A stretch of DNA of 64,000 bases from Pterobdella sp. o SKG-2022 (taxonomy: Eukaryota > Annelida > Clitellata > Hirudinida > Piscicolidae), in assembly GCA_964035795.1 (NCBI GenBank), contig OZ038325.1, positions 2,420,473 to 2,484,472 on the forward strand, written 5' to 3'. Both the position numbers and the translations under genes were made by a program. The notes below the pieces were generated by a model. It saw only the letters and a program-made list of their open reading frames with translations, ran no database searches and was not told where the DNA came from. This document shows positions 27,537 to 42,225 of the stretch, piece by piece; within the stretch, counting starts at the first letter, position 1, and the number at the start of each line of letters is the position of its first letter.

Positions 27537-29239
27537 CTGTCAATGTTACAATGCACCCATGAATGATATTGAGTGCTCTATCAAGTTATTCTAACGCCAT
27601 TTTGTCGATTATGTACTTTTGTTTATAGTCATTGAGACTGGCACTAAAGCGTAATAATGAATTTTCTGGTAATTTAGTTAATTTTTAAAATTTAACACTA
27701 TGGTGCTTTGAATTGGAAGCCATTAGAGAGACCTGATAGGTGGTTGTAAAGGTTTTGTGCAAATGGAGTGGGTGAACCCATCATCTGGAAATTTTATGAC
27801 GAAAATTTTGTTTTTCTTTTTCAACTACTCAATTGGCAACGTTTAGAATTCAAAATAAATCCTTGAAAACACAACTTATTTTCAAACGTTATCAAATTCA
27901 AATTGTTAAAAATTGTTCGCGCAAATGAAAATTCTTATACTTCCGTTAAAATGGCGAAAGTGTTGGTGTATATGTTTTTCTTTTTATTGATTTCAATCAA
28001 CTTCATAAAACAAAAAATCAAAAATTAAATAAAAACATGAGTTTTTAGGAAATTAAAAGTTTTTAATACTAAACATGCTGCAACAGAAGTCGTTTCAAAA
28101 AGAAAACAAATACAAAAAAGAGCATTTGAAAACCCGAAATGTCGAAGAAAAATATTATAAAAATTAAATACAATAGAATCACAATGGTTTCTAAATCTAA
28201 AAAGAAAACTATTTTGGTCGATTTTGGAAGCAGATGTTGATAGTATTAAACCTTAACGAAACTTGATGAAATTTTATAATTTCAAGCTCAACATTAATGA
28301 TCTAAAAATTCTACAAAGCAATAATTGCAGAAAGACTAGTGTTAAATTTGGTCTGAATTGTGGTAAATACAAAAACTTGTTATCAGTACGAAATATTTGT
28401 ATTATATGATACAAACACAAATTTATACCATAATTATAAAATACACTTTTCGATTAAATATTATGAATACAATATTTGTATTTTATAATAAAAATACAAC
28501 GTTTGTATTATATAATACCAATAAAATGTTTGTATAAAACACAATCATTGTATTGAATACAACCGTTGTATTAAACACAAAGGTTTGTATTAAAAACGAA
28601 TCATTGTATTAAATAAAAAGGTTTGTATCAAATAGGAATCATTTTATTGAATACAACTTGCTGTATTAAATAAAAATAGTGATATAGCATGGTAAAATTT
28701 TCTTCAGCAGAGGTTGAACGACTCTTAGTAGAACTTTTTCCTGTACGAGCCTGCATGCAAAAATTAGAAAATAATTGAAATATGTTTAAAAATGATTGGA
28801 TACATATTCAATAATTGGTTAAAAAATTTGAAAATATTTGAGAAAAAATTTATACAGAGACACAAATACCCACAAACACAACTCACTCAAATAAGATTAA
28901 TAACAAGAACATCAATGACAAAGACAGACACCAAAAAAAATAATAATAAAAATAGTTCAGAATTTATCATTATTATTTTTTTATTATTCTTGATTTTTTA
29001 TATTAATTTTATTATTTATTTTAATTTAATTTAATTTTAAACTATTTATTCATAATATTTTTTAAAATATCAGTTTCTTTCTACAATGCACAATTTACAA
29101 AAAAGATTTGCTACAGAGGCGCTTAAAATGTAAAATACCCAAAAAAAACGCACAAAAAAATTTAAAAAACCAACAAAAACAAAAATAAAAAAAAACTAAA
29201 ACGAAAAAAGAAAAAAAACAACAAATGAAAACAAACATT
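27537..29239. other. Upstream CNOT2 region, exons not resolved
   Basis: AT-rich with repeated TTTGTATTA-type words at 28380-28680. A minus-strand stretch 28751-28691 has a good acceptor (TTTTTGCATGCAG) and an open frame, but no convincing donor and no family match. No other gene is visible. Confidence 0.4.
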
Positions 29240-29302
29240 TAGGTGTTTGGTTGAATTTTGGTCGGAGTGGGAGGGGCGTGTTTGGGTGGTGGATGTCAAT
29301 CA
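29240..29302 (-). other. Candidate minus-strand exon (possible CNOT2 5' exon)
   Basis: On the minus strand a strong acceptor (CCCTTTTACACAG) precedes an open stretch encoding VIDIHHPNTPLPLRPKFNQT. A GTTTG donor near 29240 would give phase 1, compatible with the next CNOT2 exon at 27536. Family identity is not demonstrated, since the CNOT2 N-terminus is poorly conserved. Confidence 0.3.
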
Positions 29303-29469
29303 CCTGTGTAAAAGGGAAATCAATAATTACTTCGTTTTCTTTTTATTCTTTGGAGTCAGTGAAAGATCATTTATTTATGGTCTTCGGTTATTAGCTTTTT
29401 ATTTGTATTTTATTGCCTTTCAGAAGCATTTTTAGATATGCATGTGAATGTGTTTTTATCGTCATCCGC

Positions 29470-29612
29470 ACCACCAAAACCAACATCATCATCATCACCA
29501 CCATCAAAATCAACATCATCATCATCACCACCACCAAAACCAACATCATCATCATCACCACCCTCAAAATCAACATCATCATCATCACCACCCTCAACAT
29601 CAGCATCATTAT
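29470..29612 (+). repeat. 30-bp (60-bp higher order) CCACCAAAACCAACATCATC tandem
   Basis: Alternating units CCACCAAAACCAACATCATC.. and CC(A/C)TCAAAATCAACATCATC.. , about 4-5 copies. It leads into the retrotransposon-derived block that follows. Confidence 0.85.
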
Positions 29613-29689
29613 TATTAGCATTGTTATTCTATCATCATTGTTCTCATCGTCATCATTCCCGCCATCATCATTACCATGGGTGTGCACTC

Positions 29690-31860
29690 GAACAGGAATG
29701 TCGAAAAGGTTCTAAACCACGTTAGCTTCCAACCACAAAGCATTTTGAGAATTCATCCATCATTTTTCACTGCTCACCAAAAGTCACAAACAACTCAAAG
29801 CTACAAGTTTCTCGGTAGCGGTACTCGCTCCAAAGAGTGTCGAAAGAGTCTTTGGAAGTTGGCGCTCAACAACAACAATCATCATCATCGCCACCACCAT
29901 CATCACATGTGATCGACAGCTCACTTTCGACCCGCATGCCTCAGTTGTCAGCAGCAAGATGAAGCAACAAACCGGAGCGTTGCGGTGTTTGGCGTCAACA
30001 GAATGTGGTTACGAGAAATTTACCTTACGGATAACCTACATCGCCATTGGTAGGTTCTTTGTCAAATGCGCAGCGGTGGCATGGATGCCATGGATTTTGA
30101 CTCCAACAATGAAGAAACTGTAAGCTTGCCAAAGATACGCAGAACAAGCCATCACGGGCGAAGTAAAAACTATCCCGGTGGAAGCCATCCTTGCACGAGC
30201 TAACTTTCCCAGCATCAAAACCAGGGCGACTCAACTGAACGCCATAGCCATGAAAAAATCCCTTCGTCTGGCTGACGAAAATCCCAGAAAGCAGACGGCA
30301 GTTACAGAGGTTTGCCAACGCACGAAGAAGACCAGCTGGCGAATGGAAGCATCTCAAACCTGAAGATCCATCTTCGGGTGCACGCAGCCGGAACGAGCTC
30401 TTGACTTTTTGCCTTCCTGGATGGGAACCACGTCTTCAAGGAACCAAGACGGGCGACGCAGCTAATGACAGAGCTTGGGCGACGCAGCGACGTGCTGAGA
30501 ACTGGAGCTCATTCGACCTCATCTTCTACACAGATGGTTCGGTGATAAACGTTAATGTTACAGGTAGAGACGGCATCACAGTCACCCCCAGCCATCCAAG
30601 TGATTCGACAGTTCATCGTTCTTGTGCCATACTGGCAGTAAAAAAGTCGCTGGAAATCCTAGCGGTAGAAACCAGCATCCAAAAGGCCCGAATAGTCAGT
30701 GTCAGCCAGTCAGTCTTCATGCGCCTCCAAAACCTCTTTTCAGCCGTTCCTCCGAAGCAGAAGAACAAACGAGATATCCTCAACCTTCTTTCTACCCTCA
30801 ACGACAAGGGTTGTCAAGTCACCTTCACCTGGTGCTCAAGTCATTGTGGGGTAGCCGGAAACGAGCTTGCAGGCGTGAAAGCCAAGAAAGGGACAGTAGC
30901 ACACCAATCGAGTGCTGGTCCTATTACGATTCGGCGAAAGCGAGAATCCCACCGGCGACAAGGGGAAACCCAATTACCCACGAGAAACTCCGCAGAGTGT
31001 ATGGTAACCGGGGTGAAAAGGCCGACAGCCGAGCGTAAGCAAAGCTGTCAAAGAAAGAGCAGACGACGGTGAGCCGACTAAGTAACGGCCATCATCCTAA
31101 TCTGAAGTATTGGCTGCATAATATTGGGCGAGCTGTTGGTATAGTCTGCAGAAAATTCGGCCTCACGAAGAAACTACGAGCATATCGTGTATGACTGCCC
31201 ACGAATCCACCGCACACCCTTGCAACCAACACCCCCCGACATTTTGGCAACAGAACCCCAACGATGCTTCGTATCTGGGAGAAATGGTGCTTCGCTTCTG
31301 CCCTTCCGGACGTTTCACAACCGCGCTTTCTATCGACCTAAACCTTCCAAACGGAACATTACTCAACAACAACAACTACAATCATCATCGCCATTACCTT
31401 CATCATCATCATCCCCACCATCAATCCAATCTCCATCAACGCCCCCATCATCACCACTACCCCCCTCATCATCACCTGTCTACGGCAGACGGCACAGTAA
31501 AGTGTGGCAAGACCTTGTTCAATACAGGATTGTATTGTTTTGAGAAAGCACCTGAATGAAAATAATAATAATCCTCCTCCTCCTCTTCTTCATCATCATC
31601 ATCATCCTCTTCCTCATCATCCTCATCATCATCATCACCATCATCACCATCTAGCCCGACTACAGGAACCACCTTCATGCGGTGTCGGGCCCAACGGAGA
31701 GTTCCTATTCACGACGAGAAAAAGCAACAACAACAGCATCACCATCATCATCATCATCATCAACAACTCGAAGCTACAAGTTTCTCTCAGTACTCGCTCT
31801 AAGGAGTGTCAAAAGAAACTTTCGAAGTTGGCGCTCAACAACAACAACAACAACAAAATC
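29690..31860 (+). mobile_element. RNase H-bearing non-LTR retrotransposon remnants
   Basis: Fragmented plus-strand frames: LARANFPSIKTRATQLNAIA (about 30187), an RNase H domain with FYTDGSVINVN (first catalytic Asp, 30521-30553), TWCSSHCGVAGNELAGVKAK (30830-30888) and YEHIVYDCPRIHRTP (about 31176-31215). The order matches the C-terminus of I/R1/Jockey-type LINEs. A 3'-end-like sequence ending GAAGTTGGCGCTCAACAACA is present twice, at about 29800-29875 and 31770-31850, which suggests at least two insertions or an internal duplication. (CAA)n and (CAT)n runs follow each end. It is locally less AT-rich than its surroundings. Frameshifts and stops make it non-functional. Confidence 0.8.
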
Positions 31861-33890
<2,030 letters not shown>

Positions 33891-34375
33891 TCAACAATCA
33901 TTCGTATCACCACCATCTTCGTCTTCCTCCTCTTCTTTCTTATCACAAGTATCTACCCGATGGTATTTCATGAAACTTTTGCTTTTATTATTTTTATTAT
34001 TTATTTTAATGTTGTTTTTCTTGTTTTTAATGATGGTGTTTTTTTTAATATTTTTTGTATTATTTTCGGTATTTTTATTTTTGATTTTAAAATCAATATT
34101 TGTATGTTTATCATCATTCTTATGTTTATTTTTTTCTATATTATTATTATTATTGTTTTTATTTCCATTATTATTGTTGTTATTTATGTCAACGTTTTTG
34201 TTCAAGACACTGTGTTCATTGTTATTTATATCTTTGTTGTTATTTGTATCTATGCTGTGTATATTATCGTTCTTTTTAAGAATGCATTCTTTTTGTCCAT
34301 CATCCCCTTCTTCGTAGTCTTCGAGTAATTTTTTCTGAATTTTTAAAACTTTATTAATGACGTCATAAAATAATA
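33891..34375 (-). CDS. Terminal exon of an unrecognised Asn-rich protein
   Basis: On the minus strand a textbook acceptor (CTCTTTTCAG) at 34376 opens a 161-codon frame entered in phase 1. It begins LFYDVINKVLKIQKKLLEDY, continues EEGDDGQKECILKKN, passes through a long Asn/Lys-rich region and ends MKYHRVDTCDKKEEEEDEDG, then GDTNDC and stop. The helical Lys/Leu start and the acidic Cys-terminated end look like coding sequence, while the middle is low complexity. I do not recognise the family. The exon 39888 to about 39496 may be the 5' part of the same gene, but the phases need at least one intermediate exon. Confidence 0.45.
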
Positions 34376-34989
34376 CTGAAAAGAGATTTGAAAAATAATA
34401 AAAATAAAAGAATAAAAAAAGAGTTGTAATTAAAGGAGATCAAATGTAGATACTGAGGAAATAAAAAATAATGACAACAACATTAAAAACAATAATAATA
34501 TTATAATAATAAAAAAGATAAGTACATTTTAAAAAAGAAAAGAACTTATGAAGAAATAATAATAACAGTTGACTGTAGGTATTTTTTGTTAAAACTTTTA
34601 GCTAAATTCAAGAGAAATTTTTAACGGAAATAGGTTGAAAAGCTTTGAAAAAATACAGTTTTTCTTTTATTGAAAAAATTCCACTACAAAAAAATATTTT
34701 AAAAAGTTATTGCTTCAAGAGGATTCTTCGAACATCAAGAAAACACTGAAAACTCTGAAATAAAATTATCAGAAAGCGATTTAAAAAAACAAATTTGCAA
34801 AGTTGAAAATAAAATCTGAAATCACGTCATTCAATAGGATATTTCAAGTTTTTAAATCTTCCCGAAAAGATAAAAAATGGCCACTGACCAAACGGCCATG
34901 TTTGACCACAGAGAAGAAAATTGACAAGCAAAGAGATTAATTAGATAAATAAATAAATAAAAATTAATTAATTAAAAATAATTTTAAAA
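34376..34989. other. AT-rich spacer before the RLE retrotransposon
   Basis: No exon, RNA gene or repeat family recognised. Confidence 0.4.
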
Positions 34990-37900
34990 CACAATGATGG
35001 AAAAATTTGGTTTAAATAAAATAGTAAATGAAAAGAAATATCACGGATTAAATGAAGCGAATACCGATGATAGAGAACATAACGAAAGTTGGGGCTTAGA
35101 GACTTCTAATATTATTGGTAATGAAAATGATGATACAGCAATTTATGGTAATATGTTTGCTCGTGATGGAAAAAGTGTTAATAATGATGTTGGGGATACA
35201 AAAAATATGAATATATATAAAATAAGTTATGAAATAAGTATCGAGAGAGCTGACAATAGCAGAAAAAAGATTTTAAGCAATATAAATCAAAAAAAAATAA
35301 ATAAAGAAAAAAACAGTCACTAGATTTTATGATAATGAAAACATTTCCCGCATCGTCCTTTCCGCGGTCGAACAAGGGATGCGCCCCTCAGCGAGTGACC
35401 AGGCTGAGAGCGAAAAATATGCTACTAGGTCTAACTTTTCTCAAAATCACAGCCCATACGAACACTAAAGCGGTATTATTCAAAAATCTGGCATTATGGG
35501 TTCAACCCCAAATCAAAAACAAAAGAGAAATAAAAGGGTAAAAGAAGAGTATGTGGAAGTTATATATTGTTATTATTATGCTTTAGAAAAGCCTGGAAGA
35601 AATAACACTAATGATTCGTATACAAAATGGTGTTCACGAAATACAATAAGCGATAAGCTTGATAAACTAAATGCTAACAAATAGGCAAATCAAAGAAGAT
35701 ATATCATTCGAAATAAGAAGCTAACAGATATTGAATTGATACAAATAAAAGAGCAGGTTATGAATGATATAGATACAGAAAATAAAAATAAGGAGGTTAA
35801 AAAAAAAGCAGTAGCAAACGCTGATTTAACTGACACCAAATCTGACATGAAGGTAAAAGATTGGGAAAAAATATGTGATGTTGAAAATGAGATGAAAGAA
35901 AAAACTAACCTGGGCAATATAAAGTTTAATGGGGGGAAAAATCTAATGAATAATGTTGAAGTTAGCAATATTAGAAGTGGTAGTGAAAAGTTAAAGGTGA
36001 CATGCAATATAAAGGGTTTTGATGAAGTTTGTGATAGTGAAGAAGAGGAAAAAAGAAAAACTAACGATTGTAGCAATATGGGTTTTAATGGAGAAATGGT
36101 ACCAAGTAATGTCAAGGTGGACAGCAATACGGTTAATGACGAAAACGTAGAGATAACAAGCAATGTTAGGGGTTGTGATAAGGTATGTAATGATGAAGAA
36201 AAAATAATGAACAAAACTAACTTTGGCGGTAATATAGGTGGGGGCGAAGAAAATGTAATAAATAACGTTAATCTGTGGTAATATAAAAGATGATGAAGAA
36301 ACTGAAAGTAGTTATAATGAAATCTTTTTATTGAAAGAAGAAATAATAGAAGAATTATCCATTGTTAAAAATATTCCTATAGCTGATAGGGAACCCTTAA
36401 TGAAAATCAACAAAACCAATAAATTTAGGAAGCTATTTATCATAGGAAATGAAGCCCTGAAACAAATATGCGAAGTTGTAAACCCTGATTTAACCGAATT
36501 GAATCAACTTATATACTGTACCTCTAAAATACTTCAACATAAATGTGGAATTGAATCTAGAATGAGAAAAAATATCACAACAAAAAAACCATCAAAACCT
36601 AGAAGTGAAAATCGGAAATTTAAGAAAAGAAATATCTATTCTTGATGAACTACAGAATGGGAAACTTTTAAAACCAAACAGAATTATTAAAAAGTACCAC
36701 CTAAAGGAAGAACATCAAATCTCTACTATCAAAGAGGAGTTAAAACAAAAATTCTAATGTAAAGCTCAAAGACTGCGTCGTTTTATTAAAAGGAATAATT
36801 TTTATAGACAGAACAAAATATTTGAAACTGATGCAAAAAAGTTCTATCGCGAAATTGGAAAAAATATTGTACGGGTAGATAAAATACCACCAGAAAACCA
36901 AGTCAAAGGATTTTGGAAAAAAATAAAGAAAATGCAAGATGGATTAATGACTTCAAAGATACTAACAGTAATATCTCTGAACAAAGCTGGAATAAAATAA
37001 GCTTAGATGAGATCATGAAGACATTAAATAAATCCCATAAGTGGAAATCTCCTGGAATAGACCAAGTTCCTAATTTCTGGTTAAATATCTTACACTCGAC
37101 ACATTTCAGACTGGCTTTGAATTTTAACGAAATTTTGAACAGACCGTACTTAACGCCAGATTGGCTTTGCCAAGGTACTACATACTTGCCAAAACAAATG
37201 ATACTGACCATCCAAAAAACTATCGTCCAATTACGTGTCTTTCAACAAGCTTTAAACTTCAATACTATCAGAAAGAACCTACAAACACATGGAAGAACAT
37301 AACCTTTTCCCGATAGAGCAGAAAGGATGCAGAAAAGAGTCTTATGGTTGTAAAGACCAACTTCTCATAAATAAAATGGTTTTAGAGAATACAAAAGCAA
37401 AGCATCGTAACTTAGGCACAGCATGGATTGATTATAAAAAAGCGTTTGACAGCACGTCTCATACATGGATAATAAATTGTCTTGAAATATTCAAATTATC
37501 ACCCATTTTCATCAACTTCATCAAAACTACAATAAAATTATGGAATACAATTCTTTTTCTTCCTCACTTTAATGGCATCTTTTCTTTCTTAGGTTTAACA
37601 ATATAATGCGGTATCTTTCAGGGCGATTCTTTATCTCCACTTCTTTTTTGTATGCCACTCATACCTTTATCAAAACTCCTGAACGAAACCATGTATGGTT
37701 ATAAGATAAGAGGAAAAATATAAACCATCTGTTCTATATAGATGACCTAAAAATTTTTGCTTCAAATGATGGAGAGCTAGAAGGAATGCTAAAAACCGTC
37801 AAGAAGTTCAGTGACGATATCGGTATGGAGTTTAGTCTCAATAAATGTGCTAAAGCTTCGTTCAAAAAAGGAAAACTATCTTATACTTCTGGGATAAAAC

Positions 37901-39290
37901 TCAATGATGGAACTATTATAAGAGAGTTAGAGCAAGAAGAAGGATATAAATATCTCGGAGTAAACGAAGGAAGTGGAATGAAACACGCAATGATGAAAGA
38001 GAAACTAAGAAAGGAATGTATCAGAAGAGTAAGAATCATTAGGAAGACAGAATTGAATTCAAAAAACCGAATAATCGCAATAAATACAATAGCAGTACCC
38101 GTAATATCTTATAGTTTTAACATAATTACTTGGAATTTAAATGAAATAAAAAGAATAGACACTAAAATTAGTAAGCAATTAACTTGTCACAGAATGCATC
38201 ATCCAAAATCAAATATAGACCGTTTATATTTGCAACGTAACAATGGAGGAAGAGGGTTAATTCACTTGGAAACTTTATATAAATCATCAACAATAAGACT
38301 TTTCCATTACTTAAGCAATACTGAAGACTGGATGCTTAAGCTAGTTCATCTCCATAAAATTTCAAAAAAACTTCACTCAATAGTTAAAGAAGCCAATAAA
38401 TTCTCTCGGGAACTTTGCCTTAACCCTGTAGACAATAATGCACTAAAACCGATAGAGTTCTCAAAAAGATTAGAAAAAATTGCAAAACATGAAAGTATGA
38501 AAAGGCTCGAAATAAGCTGGCAAGAAAAACCTCTGCATAGAAAGTTTGCAACAAAATGTAAAAATGATGATGTTGATACTAAAGCAACTCACCAGTAGCT
38601 CACCAGCTCTGGATTAAAGGCGGGGACTGAAGGATTTATATTTGCGGCTCAAGACCAAAGCCTTGTCACCAAGTACTTTCAGGCAAATATAATCCGAAAC
38701 GGAACAGACCCCAAATATGGGTTCTGTGGTGAAAAAGTTGAAACTATTGACCACCTTATTTCGGGTGCTCTGTTCTCACCTACATAGAGAATACAAAAGA
38801 AGACATGATAGGGTAGGTCAATATCTCTACTGGAGAATCTGTAACCACTTCAAAGTGAGTACAAGAAAAAACTGATATGAACATCATCCGGAACGAGTTA
38901 CTGATGGTCCAAATTTCACCATTCTTTGGAACTTCCCAATCCAGACTGACCAAACAATACAAGCCAACCGACCAGACATTGTCGTAAAGGATTTGCTAGG
39001 CAATGTCTGTTATTTAATTGACATGAACGTGCCATCAGATAAAAATGTGTCATCCAAAACATTTGAAAAGCTCTCCAAGTATAAAGACTTGGAGATTGAA
39101 ATTGGCAAAATGTGGCCCCTCAGAGCTAGAACTATCCCAGTTGTAAGAGGTGCACTGGGCCTGGTAAATAAAGGAACCAACGAATTTCTCGATGAAATAC
39201 CCGGCAATCCTTCTCTTCAAGAAATCCAGAAGATAGTTCTAAGCGGCACAACCCATGTCCCCAGAAAAGCCCTATCAATATAACTTCTAA
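34990..39290 (+). mobile_element. Near full-length but decayed RLE-type non-LTR retrotransposon
   Basis: About 4.3 kb on the plus strand with frameshifts and stops. Order of domains: N-terminal region (VEVIYCYYYALEKPGRNN, then after a stop NQRRYIIRNKKLTD, 35520-35735); a charged segment with a 156-bp tandem repeat (35850-36280); pre-RT and RT (HKWKSPGIDQVPNFWL, NYRPITC in another frame, TAWIDYKKAFDSTSH, GDSLSPLLF, FYIDDLKIFASND with the YxDD box, EEGYKYLGVNEGS; 36900-37980); a thumb-like region (NRIIAINTIAVPVISYSFNI); a zinc-knuckle remnant (CGEKVETIDHLISG, about 38722-38763); and a restriction-like endonuclease (RPDIVV..LIDMNVP, then KYKDLEIEIGKMW, VVRGALG; 38970-39280). The PD..D endonuclease residues are visible. 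The layout resembles R2/R4-like elements. Confidence 0.88.
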
Positions 39291-39495
39291 TTTCACTCAT
39301 CTGAGGTCACTGGAAGTAACCTGATGTTTGATCTTATAACTAGCATTTCAAAAGAAAGAACGATAATAATAATAATAATAATAATAATGAAAGCAATAAT
39401 AATTTTTTTAAACCAGCAAAAGTACTAATAGATGAAAGATAATAATAATAATGATATTTTCAAACAAATGAAACTACTTCTAAACATACAGTGAC

Positions 39496-39888
39496 GTGAC
39501 TCAGTTTCTCGAGTTTTTTGATAACTTCCTTCTTCTTCATCCTCCTCTTTCGCCCATCTATATACCAGTTTGTAGGGTCATGATAATGATCGTAATAATG
39601 ATTATTATTGTTATTATTGCTGTTATTATTGCTACTATTATTGTTGTTGCTGTTGTTTGTTATAGAAAGTTGTTGGTTGTTGCTGTTTTTGTGCTGGTCT
39701 TGATGATGTTCATTGCTTTCGTATGACGTCAGTGATATGTTATTGTCACGTGTTGCGTAATCTCCGTAGTTATTGTTACTGTTTCTATGGTTGCGGTTTT
39801 CATGGAAATAGTACCAGCAGGGATGAGCGTAGTTGTTTATTTGTAAACATTTGAAAAATGACGTCAATGTTCCCAATAAACAACTCAT
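39496..39888 (-). CDS. Putative first coding exon of an unrecognised Asn/His-rich protein
   Basis: A true ATG at 39888 opens MSCLLGTLTSFFKCLQINN, followed by AHPCWYYFHENRNHRN, an Asn-rich middle, then DPTNWYIDGRKRRMKKKEVI and KKLEKLSH. A GTATGT donor after HVT near 39496-39491 would end the exon in phase 0. Base use is less AT-biased than in flanking DNA, and the ends are not low complexity, which supports coding. The family is unknown. The RLE retrotransposon at 34990-39290 would sit in the intron downstream if this exon joins 34375-33891. Confidence 0.45.
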
Positions 39889-40310
39889 TGTTTATATCGA
39901 TATTATTGTTTCTATTATTTATTATGAAAAAGATTTTTTTTGCTCGCTTTTGATCTCATTGTTTCGCATTTTGTTTTTTATTTTAATTTTTGAATTCATT
40001 TATTGTTTTTGATTTCTCCATCTTTCAAAACCTGGTTTCTAATTAAAATCATTTGGAAAAGTTGAACTTGAACGTTAAATCTGGAAAAAATTGAGAATGA
40101 CGTAAAGGCATTAAACAAGCAAGAATGTCACAATAAAAGCCTGAGATAAATACGAAAAAAAATGATACATGGGAGTCAAAAGACAAAAAAATGGAGATTC
40201 AAATTGATAATTGAATATGATGACTCAAAAATTTAAACTTAAAAGAATTGATACATAAAACGAAGCACTAACTTGAAACAGCTACAACAGTGGTGAGTGC
40301 CATGGCAATG
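39889..40310. other. Upstream region of the Asn-rich exon
   Basis: AT-rich with no exon seen. It may contain the promoter of the 39888 gene. Confidence 0.35.
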
Positions 40311-41445
40311 ATGACGTGGGTGGATAAGATGGTGGTGCTGATGTGGATGGATAAGATGGTGGTGCTGATGTGGATAGATAAGATGGTGGTGCTGATGTGG
40401 GTGGATAACATGGTGGTGATGAGGTGGATGGATACCATGGTGGTCATGTGGGTGGATACCATGGTGGTGATGATGTGGGTGAATACCATAGTGGTGATGT
40501 GGGTGGATACCATAGTGGTGGTGATGTGGGTGGATACCATGGTGGTGGTGATGTGGGTGGATACCATGGTGGTGGTGACGTGGGTGGAATACCATGGTGG
40601 TGATGATGTGGGTGGATACCATGGTGGTGATGATGTGGGTGGATACCATAGTGGTGATGATGTGGGTGAATACCATAGTGGTGGTGACGTGGGTGGATAC
40701 CATGGTGGTGATGATGTGGGTGAATACCATAGTGGTGATGTGGGGGGATACCATGGTGGTGATGATGTGGGTCGATACCATGGTGGTGGTGATGTGGGTG
40801 GATACCATGGTGGTGATGATGTGGGTGGATACCATAGTGGTGATGATGTGGGTGGATACCATAGTGGTGATGATGTGGGTGAATACCATAGTGATGGTGA
40901 CGTGGGTGGATACCATGGTGGTGGTGATGTGGGTGGATACCATAGTGGTGGTGATGTAGGTAAATACCATGGTGGTGATGATGTGGGTGAATACCATAGT
41001 GGTGATGTGGGGGGATACCATGGTGGTGATGATGTGGGTCGATACCATGGTGGTGGTGATGTGGGTGGATACCATGGTGGTGATGATGTGGGTGAATACC
41101 ATAGTGATGGTGACGTGGGTGGATACCACGGTGGTGGTGATGTGGGTGGATACCATAGTGGTGGTGATGTAGGTAAATACCATGGTGGTGATGATGTGGG
41201 TGAATGCCATAGTGGTGATGTGGGGAGATACCATGGTGGTGATGATGTGGGTCGATACCATGGTGGTGGTGATGTGGGTGGATACCATGGTGGTGATGAT
41301 GTGGGTGGATACCATAGTGGTGATGATGTGGATGGATACCATGGTGGTGGTGATGTGGGTGAATACCATGGTGGTGGTGATGTGGGTGAATACCATGGTG
41401 GTGGTGATGTGGGTGAATACCATGGTGGTGGTAATGTGGGTGAGT
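40311..41445 (+). repeat. 1.1-kb GGTGGTGATGATGTGGGTGG minisatellite with higher-order structure
   Basis: About 40 units built from GGTGGATACCATGGTGGTGATGATGT-like words, of mostly 24 or 27 nt (multiples of three). The diagnostic variant GTCGATACCA recurs at 40771, 41038 and 41251, so blocks of several units were duplicated (periods 267 and 213 bp). Because units are multiples of three, long frames stay open on both strands (for example HPHHHHHGI repeats on the minus strand), but no ATG-led leader or family match supports a gene. Confidence 0.92.
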
Positions 41446-42184
41446 AGGAGAGTGAATTTGATTGATTATGAAACCAACAAATAAAGTAATCAAATTAAAA
41501 AAGCAAAGATTAGATTAAGAATAATTTCCGCTCAAAATAAAAATAGCGTTTATAATATGAAGAAGATAAAAGATCAACTGTTGGAAATTATAAAGAAAAA
41601 TGAAAAGTAAAGTAGAAGACAAAATATTCTGGTCAAATACAATAAATGTAGTACTTCAACTTAAAACATACATGTATTGTGAATTATGCTTTCCAAAATG
41701 TATTCAAAAAACCCAATCCTATTGTATTAGTACTATTACATACACCACAATGAAGTCTTCATTATTATATAGTTTTTCTCAATAAATTTTTTTTTTCATA
41801 AGGTATCACTCTTTAATACAACAATTTATACCCACTGTACACTCCAAAACAATTATACCACTGACACCCAAAGAATCTTAGAAAAAGTCGTCAAAAATTT
41901 ATAAAAACTCAACAAAATGAAGTACGTATTAAATAAAATACAAAAACATCCTGATACAATGCGATACCATACGAGAGGTCAGGACACAAAAATCTTTATT
42001 ACAATTCAAAACACAAAACTCACATTTGAGAATCTAGCCGGCAGTGAAGCAAAAAATTTAAATTCATAATTGAACGAGTGTATAATTATTTATTTACAAG
42101 CACATCCATGGCTTCTTTTCAAGAATTTCATGATTTTAACAAGTCTTCTAACCATTCTGTCCATGCTCTTCTACACCTTATATA

Positions 42185-42225
<41 letters not shown>

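Noticed and set aside
30401..31072. The 223-codon RNase H reading frame as a host gene
   Set aside because: Its neighbours in other frames are the remaining retrotransposon C-terminal pieces, so it is part of a dead LINE.
40239..41493. His-rich or Gly-rich protein genes across the 1.1-kb minisatellite
   Set aside because: Frames are open on both strands because units are multiples of three. The apparent leader on the minus strand begins at TTG, not ATG, and no splice acceptor precedes it.
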